Below, one piece after another: positions 1 through 6,841 of a DNA stretch of 15,475 bases. The notes beneath the pieces are model-generated. The model saw only the letters and a list, made by a program, of their open reading frames with translations. It was not told the origin of the DNA and ran no database searches. The position numbers and the translations under genes were made by a program. The stretch is from Bacillota bacterium (GTDB lineage Bacteria > Bacillota > Clostridia > Acetivibrionales > DSM-1351): the NCBI GenBank assembly GCA_023433945.1, contig JAEYTP010000050.1:1-15475 (forward strand). Reading direction: 5' to 3'. Within the stretch, counting starts at the first letter, position 1. Each line of letters begins with the position of its first letter.

Positions 1-102
1 GTAAGTTAAACTTAGTCGGTACGCAGCTCCAAGACCATATTCAGCAAGACCCGACTTCACCCTTCTCATCAAACTGGGCTTCTCTGTAAAAGCTTTCCTT
101 GC
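1..102 (-). other. Open frame at left edge, unidentified
   Basis: A minus-strand frame is open from an in-frame stop at 103-105 down to the window edge (34 codons). It contains a possible ATG at 69 that would give a peptide beginning MRRVKSGLAEYGLGAAYRLS. No Shine-Dalgarno sequence precedes that ATG, and I cannot assign the fragment to a family. It could be the start of a gene continuing to the left, part of a decayed gene or of a mobile intron, or simply chance. From about 120 to 276 the sequence is AT-rich and I see nothing in it. Confidence 0.2.
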
Positions 103-276
103 TTACTCTTCTTTTCAACGCCTTTTATTTTTAAAATTACCTAATTCTAGCATATTATATAGTTGAATTTCAATGATTATTTTTCACCTAATCCATTAAC
201 CATAATAAATAAAAACTTGCCTTACAACATCTTATATAAGTATTAACTGTCATTTATAAATATTATTGTAAAAACA

Positions 277-476
277 CTTCTTTTAGTAATCCATTGTCTA
301 GTACCTAAACTCGTCTTTTAGTAATCCATTGACCAGTACCTAAACTCGTCTTTTAGTAACTCATATTGACTAGTACCTAAACTCGTCTTTTAGTAATCCA
401 TTGACCAGTACCTAAACTCGTCTTTTAGTAACTCATATTTACTAGTACCTAAACTCTTCTTTTAGTAATCCATATT
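277..476 (-). repeat. Tandem array copying the 3' end of the adjacent GNAT gene
   Basis: Six copies of the core CTTTTAGTAAY start near 280, 315, 350, 387, 422 and 459, so the unit lengths run 35, 35, 37, 35 and 37 bp. Most units also carry AGTACCTAAACTC. The rightmost copy is the last ten codons plus stop of the acetyltransferase gene ending at 442 (GLLKEEFRY then stop). On the minus strand the 37-bp units repeat this frame as YELLKDEFRY. The 35-bp units differ by a substitution and a 2-bp deletion. The array therefore looks like a tandem amplification of the gene's own terminus, later diverged. There are no spacers of the CRISPR kind. Confidence 0.9.
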
Positions 477-990
477 CATATGTATCTGACCAGATTGGTT
501 CTCCATCATCATTAAACTTAAAATACACATTTTTTATCAGTGTGCCTTCTCTTCTCATTCCTAGTCTCTCAAGTAATCGCCATGATGGAATGTTTAAAGG
601 ATTGCACATTGCCACTATTCTTCTGGCACCCCAGTCCGTAAATGCATTTGAAACTATTGCCTCAGCTGCTTCAGTAGCGTAACCACATCCTTGATATTTT
701 GAATTAAATACATAGCCCAGTTCCCATGTATTGAATTCACCTTGCTGTATGTAAATATTCCCTATTAATTTGCCAGAAGCTTTTAGACAAACAGCAAAGA
801 AGCTCTCAATTTTTGACCTACTTGCTGCTTCCTCCTTTGCTTGCTCTTTATTGAATACTTCATATGGCTCAAATCTGACCACATCAGGGTCAGACAAGTA
901 CTCATATAAATCTTCCCAATCATCCGCTTTAAACCTTCTAATAATTAATCTGTCTGTTTCTAAACGAAAATTTTCAAATAATTCTTTCAT
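442..990 (-). CDS. GNAT family N-acetyltransferase, RimJ/RimL type
   Basis: Predicted cytoplasmic acetyltransferase of 182 residues, the usual length for the RimJ/RimL-like branch that acetylates protein N-termini or small molecules with acetyl-CoA. The N-terminal ETDRLIIRRF (residues 11-20) is the signature opening of this branch. The acetyl-CoA pyrophosphate-binding motif is seen at residues 100-105 (QGCGYA). The conserved CNPLNIPSWRLLERLGM follows at 129-145, and the C-terminus has the common DTYEYGLL. The start is supported by AAGGAG at 1001-1006, ten bases upstream. The gene is monocistronic. Its last ten codons are the template of the tandem array immediately downstream. The substrate cannot be inferred. 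Confidence 0.9.
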   Translation of the reverse strand: MKELFENFRLETDRLIIRRFKADDWEDLYEYLSDPDVVRFEPYEVFNKEQAKEEAASRSKIESFFAVCLKASGKLIGNIYIQQGEFNTWELGYVFNSKYQGCGYATEAAEAIVSNAFTDWGARRIVAMCNPLNIPSWRLLERLGMRREGTLIKNVYFKFNDDGEPIWSDTYEYGLLKEEFRY

Positions 991-1037
991 CTAGCAACGT
1001 CTCCTTATCTAAAGTTGTTTTTCTGCTTTATCCCTCG

Positions 1038-1138
1038 GACCAAATTGGGACCTAAATGCCTCTTTTTTGCACTTTTAGGTCCCAAATTCATGGTTTTGGG
1101 TGCTGCACAGCATGGCTTTCTGACCAAATTGGGACCTA
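1038..1138. repeat. Compact 101-bp REP/MITE-like palindromic element
   Basis: Two exact 17-bp direct repeats, GACCAAATTGGGACCTA, occupy 1038-1054 and 1122-1138. Between them lies an inverted copy (TTTAGGTCCCAA at 1074-1085) that pairs perfectly over 12 bp with 1045-1056 around a 17-nt loop. A smaller palindrome, TGCTGCACAGCA, sits at 1101-1112. The right boundary contains the stop codon of the P-loop gene (TAG at 1136-1138 on the minus strand). The element therefore abuts or has slightly altered that gene's C-terminus. No U-tract follows the hairpin in either direction, so it is not a simple terminator. A non-autonomous mobile palindrome is an inference. Confidence 0.7.
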
Positions 1139-1624
1139 CCCCCTCTTGTTAAGATACCAAACATCCATTTCATCTTTCTCAGGTGCATCAAATAGTTTAT
1201 TTAACTTTAATAACAAACCTTCATCTACATAATAATCTGTTGTGCTGCCCTCAACAACATTCTTGTTGCGAGAGGTTATATTATTGTGCCAGTCATCTAA
1301 AGAAATATCTATATAATGCCATTCAATATCGATATTACGGGTTTTGTAATAATCAGTTACCAATAGTCTTTCTGCTTTACTCCAAAAACCCCAATCAAGA
1401 ATTACATTATTACCTAGATTAACAATCTCAACCGTTTTTTTGTGTAAATATATCTTAATCTTCGCAGCCATATCATCATGTTTTTCTCCCAAATCGTTGT
1501 TAAAGAGAATGCTCATAACCTCATCACAAGATAGAACGATTGCATTATAGTCTTTAAGTAGCAGTTTAGAATAATATGATTTTCCACTACAAATCTTTCC
1601 ACAAATTAATATTACCTTTGCCAT
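1136..1624 (-). CDS. P-loop NTPase / AAA-33-like small ATPase or kinase
   Basis: A 162-residue single-domain P-loop protein, probably cytoplasmic. The Walker A motif is GKICSGKS at residues 9-16, directly after the first beta strand. A DWGFW segment at 77-81 follows a hydrophobic strand (VIL), as in the zeta-toxin/AAA-33 and kinase-like group. Residues 117-125 (TSRNKNVVE) could form the lid arginine region. Small proteins of this type phosphorylate or sense small molecules, but the substrate is unknown here. A strong GAGGAGG around 1628-1634 fixes the ATG at 1624. The last few codons and stop run into the palindromic repeat at 1122-1138, so the extreme C-terminus may have been altered by that element. 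Confidence 0.8.
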   Translation of the reverse strand: MAKVILICGKICSGKSYYSKLLLKDYNAIVLSCDEVMSILFNNDLGEKHDDMAAKIKIYLHKKTVEIVNLGNNVILDWGFWSKAERLLVTDYYKTRNIDIEWHYIDISLDDWHNNITSRNKNVVEGSTTDYYVDEGLLLKLNKLFDAPEKDEMDVWYLNKRG

Positions 1625-1645
1625 AATCCTCCTCTACTAACCAAA

Positions 1646-1980
1646 CTTAACAATATCCCTATTGAATTCAACGTAATACATCATGCCGCTATCCAACCAA
1701 TTACATCCATGCCGCTATGCTGCTTAACTATTTCCTTGTCACAATCTAGCTTATCTACATCTCTGTCGCTATCAACTCAAACTATATCCCTAACGCCATC
1801 CAGCTTAACTATATTCCTATCGTAATACAACTTAAGGTATATTCCTTCACAACCCAACTTAACTACATACTTGCCGCTATGCTACTTATCTATATTCCTG
1901 CGCCTATCATGCTTATCTATATTCCTGCGCAACCAACTTAACTACATACCTGCCGTTATCCAAACTTCGCTATATTTGTG
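1646..1980. repeat. Degenerate 27-bp tandem array in a 507-bp gene-free stretch
   Basis: About twelve diverged copies of a unit close to CTTAACTATATTCCTGCCGC plus seven further bases. Unit starts can be read at 1723, 1750, 1776, 1804, 1831, 1858, 1885, 1912, 1937 and 1965, giving steps of 27, 26, 28, 27, 27, 27, 27, 25 and 28. Earlier, weaker units extend back to 1646. The frame changes between units and stops occur in every frame, so the array is not coding now. At its right edge the first unit overlaps the end of a minus-strand open frame (1956-2075), which may be a relic. The rest of the gap (1981-2131) holds only that frame. Confidence 0.85.
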
Positions 1981-2075
1981 CTGATAATAATAAACCAAAA
2001 AGCATTCCATTTGCAGTAATCTACTAGCTTCCCATGCTTGAAATTATGCTTAGGGACAACCCACAACAAATTTCT
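1956..2075 (-). pseudogene. Possible C-terminal gene relic, unidentified
   Basis: A minus-strand frame of about 39 codons is open between a stop at 2076-2078 and a TAA at 1956-1958. It lacks a start codon and a ribosome binding site. The translation has a protein-like middle (KHGKLVDYCKWNAFWFI) and ends NIAKFG. Its last codons coincide with the first unit of the 27-bp array, as in other array-bearing gene ends in this window. I do not recognise the family. Chance openness of an AT-rich stretch is a serious alternative. Confidence 0.25.
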
Positions 2076-2131
2076 TTATATGTGTTTCCTCCACATAATC
2101 ATTTTTACCCCCTAATATCTAAACAAATTTT

Positions 2132-2644
2132 CTACTTCATTATTAATTCAATTGTTTGCTTTTGTCCATCTTTGTATATGTCCACTAGAATTTTTTCGTC
2201 TAGAATACCTAATAGGCTATCTTTGCTCAAGTATTCAATGTCGGATAAAGGTATTTTATTTTCCTTATTTGCATTTGAACTTGATTTGCTGGTTGATAGG
2301 GATGAAAACACTTTTGTTTTAAGGGGGTTATCAGCAGAATAGTATCCATTGAACTCTCCATTATCAGTACTACTTTTATAACTAATTTTTAAATGTTTAA
2401 CCAATGATAGTTCAGAAATATCTTTTTTATAAGTTGCTACTAATTTTGTTTGAGTGAAACTATCACTATCTAGCTTACCATCTGACTTATATAAAGTAAC
2501 TTCTTTATGTACATTATACTCAACTTTCCAAGAATCATTTTCGCCTGTATAGATATAATCAGTCTTTGTATCATCCTTATTTGCACAGTCTATTAAGAAT
2601 ATTCCGAGTATGATTAGTAAAAAGACCAATAATTTTCTTACCAT
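2132..2644 (-). CDS. Small putative lipoprotein, unknown function
   Basis: Encodes about 170 residues. From the ATG at 2644 the protein begins MVRKLLVFLLIILGIFLIDC, a short basic N-terminus, a hydrophobic core and a lipobox-like L-I-D-C. It is therefore probably lipid-anchored on the outer face of the membrane. A GTG at 2659 in the same frame would add five residues before this. The ATG is preferred because a G-rich GGGGGGA lies just upstream of it. The mature part is polar, with a serine-rich stretch (SSLSTSKSSSNANK) and no motif I recognise. It lies alone between two repeat-bearing gaps. It could be a surface or immunity-type protein, but nothing in the sequence shows this. Confidence 0.75.
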   Translation of the reverse strand: MVRKLLVFLLIILGIFLIDCANKDDTKTDYIYTGENDSWKVEYNVHKEVTLYKSDGKLDSDSFTQTKLVATYKKDISELSLVKHLKISYKSSTDNGEFNGYYSADNPLKTKVFSSLSTSKSSSNANKENKIPLSDIEYLSKDSLLGILDEKILVDIYKDGQKQTIELIMK

Positions 2645-2791
2645 AATTTCCCCCCACACCCTATATATTTTTTTGTTCTATTGCCATAAGCAAAATAATA
2701 AAATGAATAACGTCTATCAATGTACCAATAACCTACAATAATCTCTCCATCATGGTTAAGTAATTACAGTTGCTCGCTCATAATCCCTTAA

Positions 2792-2851
2792 TTAAAGACT
2801 TTGCCATAAGTAAGTAATATCCATCTGTTCAATCTCCTGCTGTTTTGTCAT
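2792..2851 (-). pseudogene. Short 5' gene fragment fused to repeat units
   Basis: A 19-codon minus-strand frame, MTKQQEIEQMDITYLWQSL then stop, starts at the ATG at 2849-2851. It has a protein-like composition but no Shine-Dalgarno sequence. The neighbouring repeat units carry similar ATGACAAAAC or ATGACATAAC starts, so the array appears to copy the beginning of this fragment. It is probably the remnant of a lost gene. The rest of the 2645-2970 gap, apart from the array, shows nothing I can name. Confidence 0.25.
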
Positions 2852-2935
2852 ATGTTTAAACACTTGCTGTTATGTCACATGTTCAACATCTGCGTTTTGT
2901 CATATGTTTATCTGCTGTATTGTCAAAGGTGCTAA
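2838..2935. repeat. Degenerate 22-27-bp tandem array
   Basis: Four diverged copies of a unit close to TGCTGTTTTGTCATATGTTT begin near 2838, 2865, 2891 and 2913, with steps of 27, 26 and 22 bp. The array sits just past the 3' end of the condensation-like acyltransferase gene (stop at 2971) and overlaps the start of a short relic frame. The unit has no similarity to the other arrays in the window. Confidence 0.7.
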
Positions 2936-2970
2936 CCCTTCTATCACATTCACAATAACTCCCCGAAGCA

Positions 2971-4179
2971 TCAATTATTAATAGCTATTATTGTGCATTT
3001 ATTCATCTTGCCATTTACTGTTAGAACGCCCACCGTCATTTTGTTGGCAGGCGACGCTGGTGGTATAAATGTTGCCTCCGCAATTGTATCACTTTCGATT
3101 TTGCCAAGATTAGTTATACTATATCCGCAGCTGTCTTTATATCCAAACAATTTGCTACCTACAAACTTGCCTGCATTACTATTGAAATCACCAAGTGTTG
3201 ATATAGCTACTGCATCTATTAATTCCGGGGTCATTCTTAAGTAACAAGCCAATACAAGCATCAGTTTCTTAGGTGAATTAATATGTTGCTTAACAGTACG
3301 AGATACCTGCTTAGCCACTTCTACAAGATTATCCAGTTTTGAATTACAAATAACACTAAATGCAGTGGAGTAATTCCCAAGACTGCCCTCTAGATAATTA
3401 GCAAAATATTTCCTAATATCAGCAGCAATAATTACTTTTTTAATGGATTCATCCTGCATCATCTTTGCTATAAGATAATCATTTAGCGATATATCATTAT
3501 TATGGCACAAGTCTACTATATTTGTAAATTCTTTACTAGTTACTGTATCAAAGCTAATATCCAGCTTATTTTTATTAGAATATTCCTTTTCAAATTTCAA
3601 ATAATCGCTATAATCTACCTTGTGATTTTCTTTATTCCAGTTCCTATTTGCAGAATTAATGATAACTTTGCTAATCCAAGGCAAATCACTACCCTTTGGG
3701 AGATCATTGATAGATTTTATCAGGCATTCTTCTCTATAAACTGGTACTATCCCTTTTACATAGCAATTTGCAAATGATGTTACTAAACCTAATAGACCCC
3801 TTCCATCACAAAGCAAATGATGAGCGATAAACAACATGTCAAACCCATTTTGCCTTGGATATGTGAATACTCTAAGTAACCCTTCTGAATAAACATCCCA
3901 GCCACCTTCTGATATTTTTCTGTAATCCTCCCTCAGTGACTGCAACGAATTCATTTCAATAAATTCTAATTCTAATTGAGCTTGAAACTCATAATAAGGT
4001 TTCCCTCTATTATCATTGGCAATGAGGCACTTCAAAAAAGGATGTGCCTCAGACAAGCGGTTTAGTACATTTCTAACATTTGTCCTATCATACTCCTTAT
4101 TTATGGAAAACAAAATTCCAAAATGCATATTGGGGCACATAAAATGAGCCCTCTCAGTAAGAACATACTGCCTATCCAT
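2971..4179 (-). CDS. Stand-alone condensation-domain-like acyltransferase
   Basis: A 402-residue protein of the CoA-dependent acyltransferase / condensation superfamily, which includes NRPS C-domains, PapA-type enzymes and alcohol acetyltransferases. The catalytic HHxxxDG motif is intact at residues 120-126 (HHLLCDG), preceded by a hydrophobic strand (DMLFIA). The C-terminal half contains a SITNLGKI segment and a conserved-looking PPASPANKMTVGVLTVNGKM, matching the second half of the pseudo-dimeric fold. It is shorter than a full NRPS module and has no carrier or adenylation domain. It therefore likely moves an acyl group from CoA or a carrier onto an alcohol or amine. An AAGGAAG lies nine bases before the ATG at 4179. 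No biosynthetic partners are seen nearby except the methyltransferase upstream. Confidence 0.75.
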   Translation of the reverse strand: MDRQYVLTERAHFMCPNMHFGILFSINKEYDRTNVRNVLNRLSEAHPFLKCLIANDNRGKPYYEFQAQLELEFIEMNSLQSLREDYRKISEGGWDVYSEGLLRVFTYPRQNGFDMLFIAHHLLCDGRGLLGLVTSFANCYVKGIVPVYREECLIKSINDLPKGSDLPWISKVIINSANRNWNKENHKVDYSDYLKFEKEYSNKNKLDISFDTVTSKEFTNIVDLCHNNDISLNDYLIAKMMQDESIKKVIIAADIRKYFANYLEGSLGNYSTAFSVICNSKLDNLVEVAKQVSRTVKQHINSPKKLMLVLACYLRMTPELIDAVAISTLGDFNSNAGKFVGSKLFGYKDSCGYSITNLGKIESDTIAEATFIPPASPANKMTVGVLTVNGKMNKCTIIAINN

Positions 4180-4283
4180 ATTTTTTCTTCCTTTACTATC
4201 ATTATATTAGAAAATGGAATGACGATACTCATAATTAGGAAATCACTAATTTTCTTCTACAGGAGTTATAGTACCTCATCAAG

Positions 4284-4400
4284 CCTCAGCTTATAATCTA
4301 GACCTCTACTTATAATCTAAACCTCAGCAATCTAGACCTCAGCAATCTAGACCTCAGCTTATAATCCAAACCTCAGCTTATAATCTAAACTCTCCGCTAA
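4284..4400 (-). repeat. 15/19-bp tandem array derived from a gene relic's 3' end
   Basis: Seven repeat starts (CCTCAGC or close variants) lie at 4284, 4303, 4322, 4337, 4352, 4371 and 4390. Unit lengths are 19, 19, 15, 15, 19 and 19 bp. On the minus strand the unit reads GCTGAGGTTTAGATTATAA. The last codons of the PhzF-like relic next to it read GCGGAGAGTTTAGATTATAA, including its stop. The array is thus a tandem duplication of that terminus. The rest of the 4180-4509 gap is the relic itself and, next to the acyltransferase start, a TATAAT-like hexamer at 4201-4206 without a convincing -35. Confidence 0.85.
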
Positions 4401-4503
4401 TAGAAATGACGGCACTTCCACCTATATATATGCTTTTATTTTCATCAACTCTACTACTAATAACTGATGGTTTTCCAAAAGTCTCACCAAAGTAAGCAAA
4501 CAC
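4378..4503 (-). pseudogene. C-terminal relic of a PhzF-family isomerase
   Basis: A minus-strand frame runs from just after a stop at 4504-4506 to a TAA at 4378-4380, about 41 codons with no start. Its translation contains FGETFGKPSVISSRVDEN followed by IYIGGSAVISISGEF. In PhzF/YddE-type proteins the last 40 residues typically carry G-x-x-(M/L)GRPS-x-(I/L), then a strand and V-x-V-GG-x-(A/V)-V at the C-terminus, and this fragment follows that pattern. The rest of the gene is missing; the intact methyltransferase begins upstream at once. Family assignment rests on recall of the C-terminal pattern only. Confidence 0.55.
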
Positions 4504-4509
4504 TTAGTT

Positions 4510-5244
4510 TTATTTCTTTGCTATCACTATTAATCTTTTATTAATATTATCATCTTCATAATTACTAAATTCAAAGTCACCATATATAGCTGCATCGTGA
4601 AAGCCTGCTTTTGATAAGCATGACATTAATTTCTCCCTACCTATGAGGTTTAAGGTCATCGAATTCAATGAATGCTCAAATGAATCCTCCGTTTTTCTAA
4701 TATTAAAAATATTAAACACTACTTTATCTCCACCATACTCCAAGAAAAAATAAACAGCCTTATCTGAGTAAAGCTTAGCAGGAATTAATTTGGGCTTATT
4801 TATAATTAACGCATCAGATACTCCTGTCGCAATTATTAATACTCCACTATCGGATAATCTATCATGCATTGACTTTAGGGCGCTGATTATTTCTGTATCA
4901 TCCTGCATATGGTTAATGGCACTGGTAACGCATAGAATCATATCAAACTTTTGCTTCCAAGTAGTTTCCAAATCCCTAAAATCACCAACTTCTAAAGTTA
5001 TATCTCTACCTTTTAAGTTTTCTTTACAAATACTCAACATATCTTCCGAAATATCAGAGCCATAGCATTTCACACCTAGTTCATCCAGCATATCCAAATG
5101 CCATCCAAGACCACAAGCACAATCTAAGCACGTTTTTGTTTGATTTTCCTCTACTATTTTACTGAAAAATTCTTTTTGGCAATAGATATCCTCTCTTGAA
5201 TTAAGAACCTCATATTCATATGCTAGCTTTTCATAATTATCCAT
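4510..5244 (-). CDS. SAM-dependent class I methyltransferase
   Basis: A 244-residue cytoplasmic methyltransferase with a single Rossmann-like domain. Motif I (SAM-binding glycine loop) is LDCACGLGWHL at residues 40-50. The acidic residue that binds the SAM ribose is D64 in YGSDISEDML. Motif III/IV regions are seen as GDFRDL (87-92) and DMILCVTSAINHM (101-113). This resembles glycine/sarcosine- or small-molecule-type methyltransferases, but the substrate is unknown. The frame is open 13 codons further upstream to 5283. I prefer the ATG at 5244 because GAGGG lies eight bases before it and the family normally begins near YEKLAYEYE. Its own downstream neighbour is a PhzF relic. Confidence 0.85.
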   Translation of the reverse strand: MDNYEKLAYEYEVLNSREDIYCQKEFFSKIVEENQTKTCLDCACGLGWHLDMLDELGVKCYGSDISEDMLSICKENLKGRDITLEVGDFRDLETTWKQKFDMILCVTSAINHMQDDTEIISALKSMHDRLSDSGVLIIATGVSDALIINKPKLIPAKLYSDKAVYFFLEYGGDKVVFNIFNIRKTEDSFEHSLNSMTLNLIGREKLMSCLSKAGFHDAAIYGDFEFSNYEDDNINKRLIVIAKK

Positions 5245-5389
5245 TTTATGTACCCTCTTTCTCTCTTTATACCAAAATCTCATTTTTAAAATTATATAAA
5301 AAAATCATCACCTACATTACCATCTGCGTTGAAATCGAATTATTTCATTTATAAAATTATACTAAATAAATCTAAATTGCTGTCCCGAG

Positions 5390-5455
5390 CCAATATATTT
5401 ATTTAAAAAATACAGGTCATTACCAATATAGTTATTAAAAAATACGGGTCTTTTA
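5390..5455 (-). repeat. Two-copy 33-bp direct repeat beginning at a stop codon
   Basis: Two imperfect copies of 33 bp start at 5390 and 5423 (CCAATATATTTATTTAAAAA against CCAATATAGTTATTAAAAAA, continuing TACAGGTC against TACGGGTC). On the minus strand they start right after, and partly copy, the TAATAA at the end of the second GNAT gene. The unit is unrelated to the other arrays. Confidence 0.7.
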
Positions 5456-5887
5456 TTAATTCTTTAAATCTGCTAAAGCTCTATTTCGATAAATCAAATC
5501 TTCTCTCGCTATAAATCCATTCTTTTCCCAGAAGGAATTACCCTTTACGTTTTTTTCAAAAACAACCAAAGCAACCTTGTGTATGCCTTCACTTTTCAGA
5601 GCTTTAAGAGCTCTATCCAAAAGTATTTCTCCAATTCCTTGTCGTTGTTTACTCTCAGATACCGCCATATGATGGATGTAACCTCTTCGTCCATCGTGTC
5701 CGCTTAATATTACACCTATTATGTGAGTATTCTCTTCTGCAATGAAACAAGTGTTTTGATTCCTGTTCAAGTACTTACTTATACCCTCTATAGAATCGTC
5801 AATATCATTTAATCCCACATTTGGTGTCCTTGACCACAAATCATATACCTTTTGATAATCGTCAATTGTCATTAGCCTTATATTCAT
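5456..5887 (-). CDS. GNAT family N-acetyltransferase, small single domain
   Basis: A compact 143-residue acetyltransferase. Motif A, binding the acetyl-CoA pyrophosphate, is QRQGIG at residues 81-86, preceded by the typical GYIHHMAVSE strand (69-78). Motif B contains NSFWEKNGF (117-125). The order and spacing match the common GNAT fold with no extra domain. A GTG four codons upstream (5899) is in frame. The ATG at 5887 is preferred because TGAGGG at 5893-5898 is correctly placed for it. A good promoter lies at 5960-5989. The gene appears to be transcribed alone. The substrate is unknown. Confidence 0.85.
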   Translation of the reverse strand: MNIRLMTIDDYQKVYDLWSRTPNVGLNDIDDSIEGISKYLNRNQNTCFIAEENTHIIGVILSGHDGRRGYIHHMAVSESKQRQGIGEILLDRALKALKSEGIHKVALVVFEKNVKGNSFWEKNGFIAREDLIYRNRALADLKN

Positions 5888-5959
5888 AATTACCCTCACA
5901 CAGACTTATTAATATATCTATCCTCTAAATTTAACTTGTCTTTTATTGCCATCAACACT

Positions 5960-5989
5960 ATTATAATACTAAAAAAACATTAATTCCAA
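5960..5989 (-). promoter_or_regulatory. Predicted sigma-A promoter of the second GNAT gene
   Basis: On the minus strand TTGGAA (5984-5989) and TATAAT (5960-5965) are separated by 18 bp. The ATG follows about 73 bases downstream of the -10. Confidence 0.5.
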
Positions 5990-6013
5990 TTTTATATCTA
6001 TTCTTGTTATCCT

Positions 6014-6151
6014 TCAATAACCTTGTATCCATCGCTCATTACCACCAAAGCCATTATCAGTAAGGTAAATGTGTGGCGCTAAAAGCTGGAATCTTGTATT
6101 ACAATTCACCCCATTCTCTGGACAGTATACCGAATATTTAACGTTTATCAT
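6014..6151 (-). pseudogene. 45-codon orphan frame, possible gene relic
   Basis: A minus-strand frame runs from the ATG at 6149-6151 to TGA at 6014-6016. It encodes a peptide with YCPENGVNCNTRFQLLAPHI followed by YLTDNGFGGNERWIQGY. The composition (two cysteines, aromatic residues, DNGFGG) looks protein-like rather than random AT-rich sequence, but no ribosome binding site precedes it. The plus-strand promoter for the DUF2975 gene starts only 11 bases away. It is either the remnant of a larger gene or a very small peptide. I do not recognise the family. The rest of the 5888-6223 gap contains two divergent promoters. Confidence 0.3.
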
Positions 6152-6161
6152 TAAAAATTTA

Positions 6162-6190
6162 TTGACTTTTATAAAATATTTAACTACAAT
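6162..6190 (+). promoter_or_regulatory. Predicted sigma-A promoter of the DUF2975-HTH pair
   Basis: TTGACT at 6162-6167 and TACAAT at 6185-6190 are separated by exactly 17 bp. The first ATG lies 33 bases after the -10. Confidence 0.7.
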
Positions 6191-6223
6191 AATAATAAAA
6201 GTAAAATATTAGGAGTAAAATGT

Positions 6224-6829
6224 ATGAGTAACAACAAAACTAAAATGTTAAAAATCAAAAGGTATTCTCACAATCTAAGGATAGTCATGAACGTATTTTA
6301 TTGGGCATCAATTATTATTGCCTGTGGGTGCTTAATTACCGCTATCGTTTTAAAATTTATATCTGATTCGCATTTCGTGTTAGATGAGAGAAGTATTGGG
6401 CACCTTGGTTTTTCTCTAGATGGACTGATTAATTACAATATTAATGATGCAGCACTACAGGGTACAAATATGAAAAATATTTATATTGCAATTATGATAA
6501 TGGCAGCTTCAATTTCCTTAATAATAATCCCGATACTTAAGCAGTTAGTTCTTATCCTGAAATCTGTAGATGAGGATAAACCCTTTGAAAAAGAAAATTC
6601 CACTAGAATATTAATTATTGGTAATGTATTAATACTGAGCTCATTTCTAATCCCTGCATTTGAGGTTATTGTTGCAAGGACAATTATAGACACATTTAAA
6701 ATACAAAATATAAGTACAAATTATATGGTAAACTTTGTTCTAATAATAACTGGGTTTATGATGATTATACTTAGTGGAATATTTAAGTACGGAAGTTTTC
6801 TGCAACATAGATACGATGAAACTGTATAG
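6224..6829 (+). CDS. DUF2975 family four-helix membrane protein
   Basis: A 201-residue integral membrane protein. Hydrophobic segments are at about residues 22-46, 84-108, 127-151 and 168-189, giving four predicted helices. The family's usual cytoplasmic motif is present between helices 2 and 3 (DEDKPFEKENSTRI, 116-129). DUF2975 proteins are typically encoded with a small YozG-like HTH protein, as here, where the next start is 12 bases past the stop. Their role is not settled, and a membrane sensor that controls the HTH partner is an inference. AGGAG at 6211-6215 supports this ATG. A nearer ATG at 6220 is followed at once by a stop. Confidence 0.85.
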   Translation: MSNNKTKMLKIKRYSHNLRIVMNVFYWASIIIACGCLITAIVLKFISDSHFVLDERSIGHLGFSLDGLINYNINDAALQGTNMKNIYIAIMIMAASISLIIIPILKQLVLILKSVDEDKPFEKENSTRILIIGNVLILSSFLIPAFEVIVARTIIDTFKIQNISTNYMVNFVLIITGFMMIILSGIFKYGSFLQHRYDETV

Positions 6830-6841
6830 GAGATTGATAGT

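Noticed and set aside
277..476. Possible CRISPR array (35-37-bp repeats)
   Set aside because: Repeats are contiguous with no unique spacers, and the unit is the end of the neighbouring gene.
2034..2342. 102-codon plus-strand frame
   Set aside because: Mostly antisense to the lipoprotein gene and without a ribosome binding site.
5245..5283. Longer methyltransferase start at 5283
   Set aside because: The added residues are basic and unlike the family start; GAGGG is correctly spaced for the ATG at 5244.
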